A stretch of DNA of 23,988 bases. Source: CALELF01 sp045617925. Lineage in GTDB: Bacteria > Synergistota > Synergistia > Synergistales > Synergistaceae. Below the pieces are notes generated by a model. It was given only the letters and a program-made list of their open reading frames with translations, was not told the DNA's origin and made no database searches. Shown piece by piece: positions 23,432 through 23,988 of this stretch; positions within the stretch are counted from its first letter, which is position 1, and every line of letters begins with the position of its first letter. The translations under genes were made by a program, and so were the position numbers. Location of the stretch: positions 1 through 23,988 of the forward strand of contig JAZLJR010000047.1 of NCBI GenBank assembly GCA_045617925.1, given 5' to 3'.

Positions 23432-23460
23432 TTGGCAGATTTTACAAATTATCTTAAAAA
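23432..23460 (+). promoter_or_regulatory. Weak promoter candidate for the phosphatase gene
   Basis: TTGGCA (23432-23437), a 17-bp spacer and TAAAAA (23455-23460) precede the gene at 23514. The -10 is poor, and TAAAAT at 23476 is an alternative. Confidence 0.3.
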
Positions 23461-23513
23461 ATATGCTCTCCATGGTAAAATTATAAAAACATTTCTTGAA
23501 AGGAAATTTGTTA

Positions 23514-23969
23514 ATGAAAATAATGTTTATATGTCATGGCAATATCTGCAGAAGTCCTATGGCTGAATTTATATTAAAAGATTTGGTCCATAAACTAGGG
23601 CATGACAAAGAATTCTTTATTGCTTCCTCTGCTACAAGTGACGAAGAAATTTGGGGTGGAGTAGGAAACCCTATTTACCCACCAGCACAAAGAGAATTGC
23701 GCCGTCACAACATTCCATTTACTGACCACAGGGCCACAAAACTCTTGCAAAGTGACTACGAAAAGTACGATAAGTTTCTTTGTATGGATAGTGCAAATGT
23801 ACATAACGCAAAAAAAATTATGCTTGGGGATCCAAAAAACAAGGTACAAAAATTGCTAGGCACAAGAGATATCAGCGACCCTTGGTATAGTGGTGATTTC
23901 GCAACTGCTTATTCCGAAATTGAGCAAGGATGCCAAGCACTGTTAAAAAGGACATTGAAAAATAAATAA
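23514..23969 (+). CDS. Low-molecular-weight protein tyrosine phosphatase
   Basis: LMW-PTPs remove phosphate from tyrosine (or arginine) residues of proteins; bacterial ones often act on kinases of exopolysaccharide synthesis. From the ATG at 23514, with AAAGGA 9 bases upstream, the product is 151 aa; an in-frame TTG at 23496 overlaps that site and is rejected. The P-loop CHGNICRS (C7 to R13, C-x5-R) is at the N-terminus, and the general acid is in SDPWYSGDF (D122). FLCMD in the middle is also typical. It is divergent from secA and complete within the window. No partner tyrosine or arginine kinase is in view. Confidence 0.95.
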   Translation: MKIMFICHGNICRSPMAEFILKDLVHKLGHDKEFFIASSATSDEEIWGGVGNPIYPPAQRELRRHNIPFTDHRATKLLQSDYEKYDKFLCMDSANVHNAKKIMLGDPKNKVQKLLGTRDISDPWYSGDFATAYSEIEQGCQALLKRTLKNK

Positions 23970-23988
23970 AATTACTACGAAACAAAAA

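Noticed and set aside
1..23988. CRISPR, prophage or integrative element
   Set aside because: I saw no spaced direct repeats, integrase, tRNA-linked att site or phage structural gene.

Overview
This window is about 24 kb of compact, AT-rich bacterial chromosome. It carries 16 recognisable protein-coding genes, one of them (pyruvate kinase) cut by the left edge. I see no rRNA, tRNA, IS element, phage gene or CRISPR array. The set RNase Y, YmdB-type phosphodiesterase, TmcAL (YlbM), acetate kinase, FtsB/DivIC-like protein, SecA with a SEC-C tail and strong GGAGG ribosome binding sites points to Bacillota (Firmicutes). A DUF3857/transglutaminase-type exported protein is more typical of diderms. 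Together with the fused TAXI-TRAP transporter this makes an anaerobic diderm Firmicute (Negativicutes-like) my best guess, but this is inference and no marker here settles it.

Layout. (1) 1-3309, minus strand: tmcAL, two short ChrA-family genes and pyk, tightly packed with a 4-bp overlap and a shared stop/RBS. (2) 3460-4650, plus strand: ackA, divergent from tmcAL. The two appear to share one symmetric -10 region, and a Rex-like palindrome lies in the ackA leader. (3) 4666-7022: an AT-rich segment with one unusual gene for a membrane-anchored DEDDh exonuclease with a duplicated linker and repeat-containing tail, plus a roughly 360-bp non-coding gap. The segment is bounded on both sides by terminators with nearly identical stems. 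(4) 7031-10027, minus: a small membrane protein, argH and a HisD-family dehydrogenase, read from an extended -10 promoter. (5) 10231-10740, plus: a secreted, extremely lysine-rich protein with a Cys/His tail. (6) 10847-13926, plus: a fused TRAP permease and its TAXI receptor, with a hairpin between them. (7) 13982-16335, minus: rny and ymdB, overlapping by one base. (8) 16537-23333, minus: secA, a DUF3857 protein with a degenerate transglutaminase domain, argS and an ftsB/divIC-like gene, ending in a long inverted repeat. (9) 23514-23969, plus: a low-molecular-weight protein tyrosine phosphatase.

Most of the window is housekeeping: glycolysis and acetate formation (pyk, ackA), arginine synthesis and charging (argH, argS), RNA decay (rny), protein export (secA) and tRNA modification (tmcAL). 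The parts most likely to hold something undescribed are the exonuclease segment between the twin terminators, the lysine-rich secreted protein, the HisD-family enzyme outside a his operon, and the exported transglutaminase-like protein that seems to have lost its catalytic triad.
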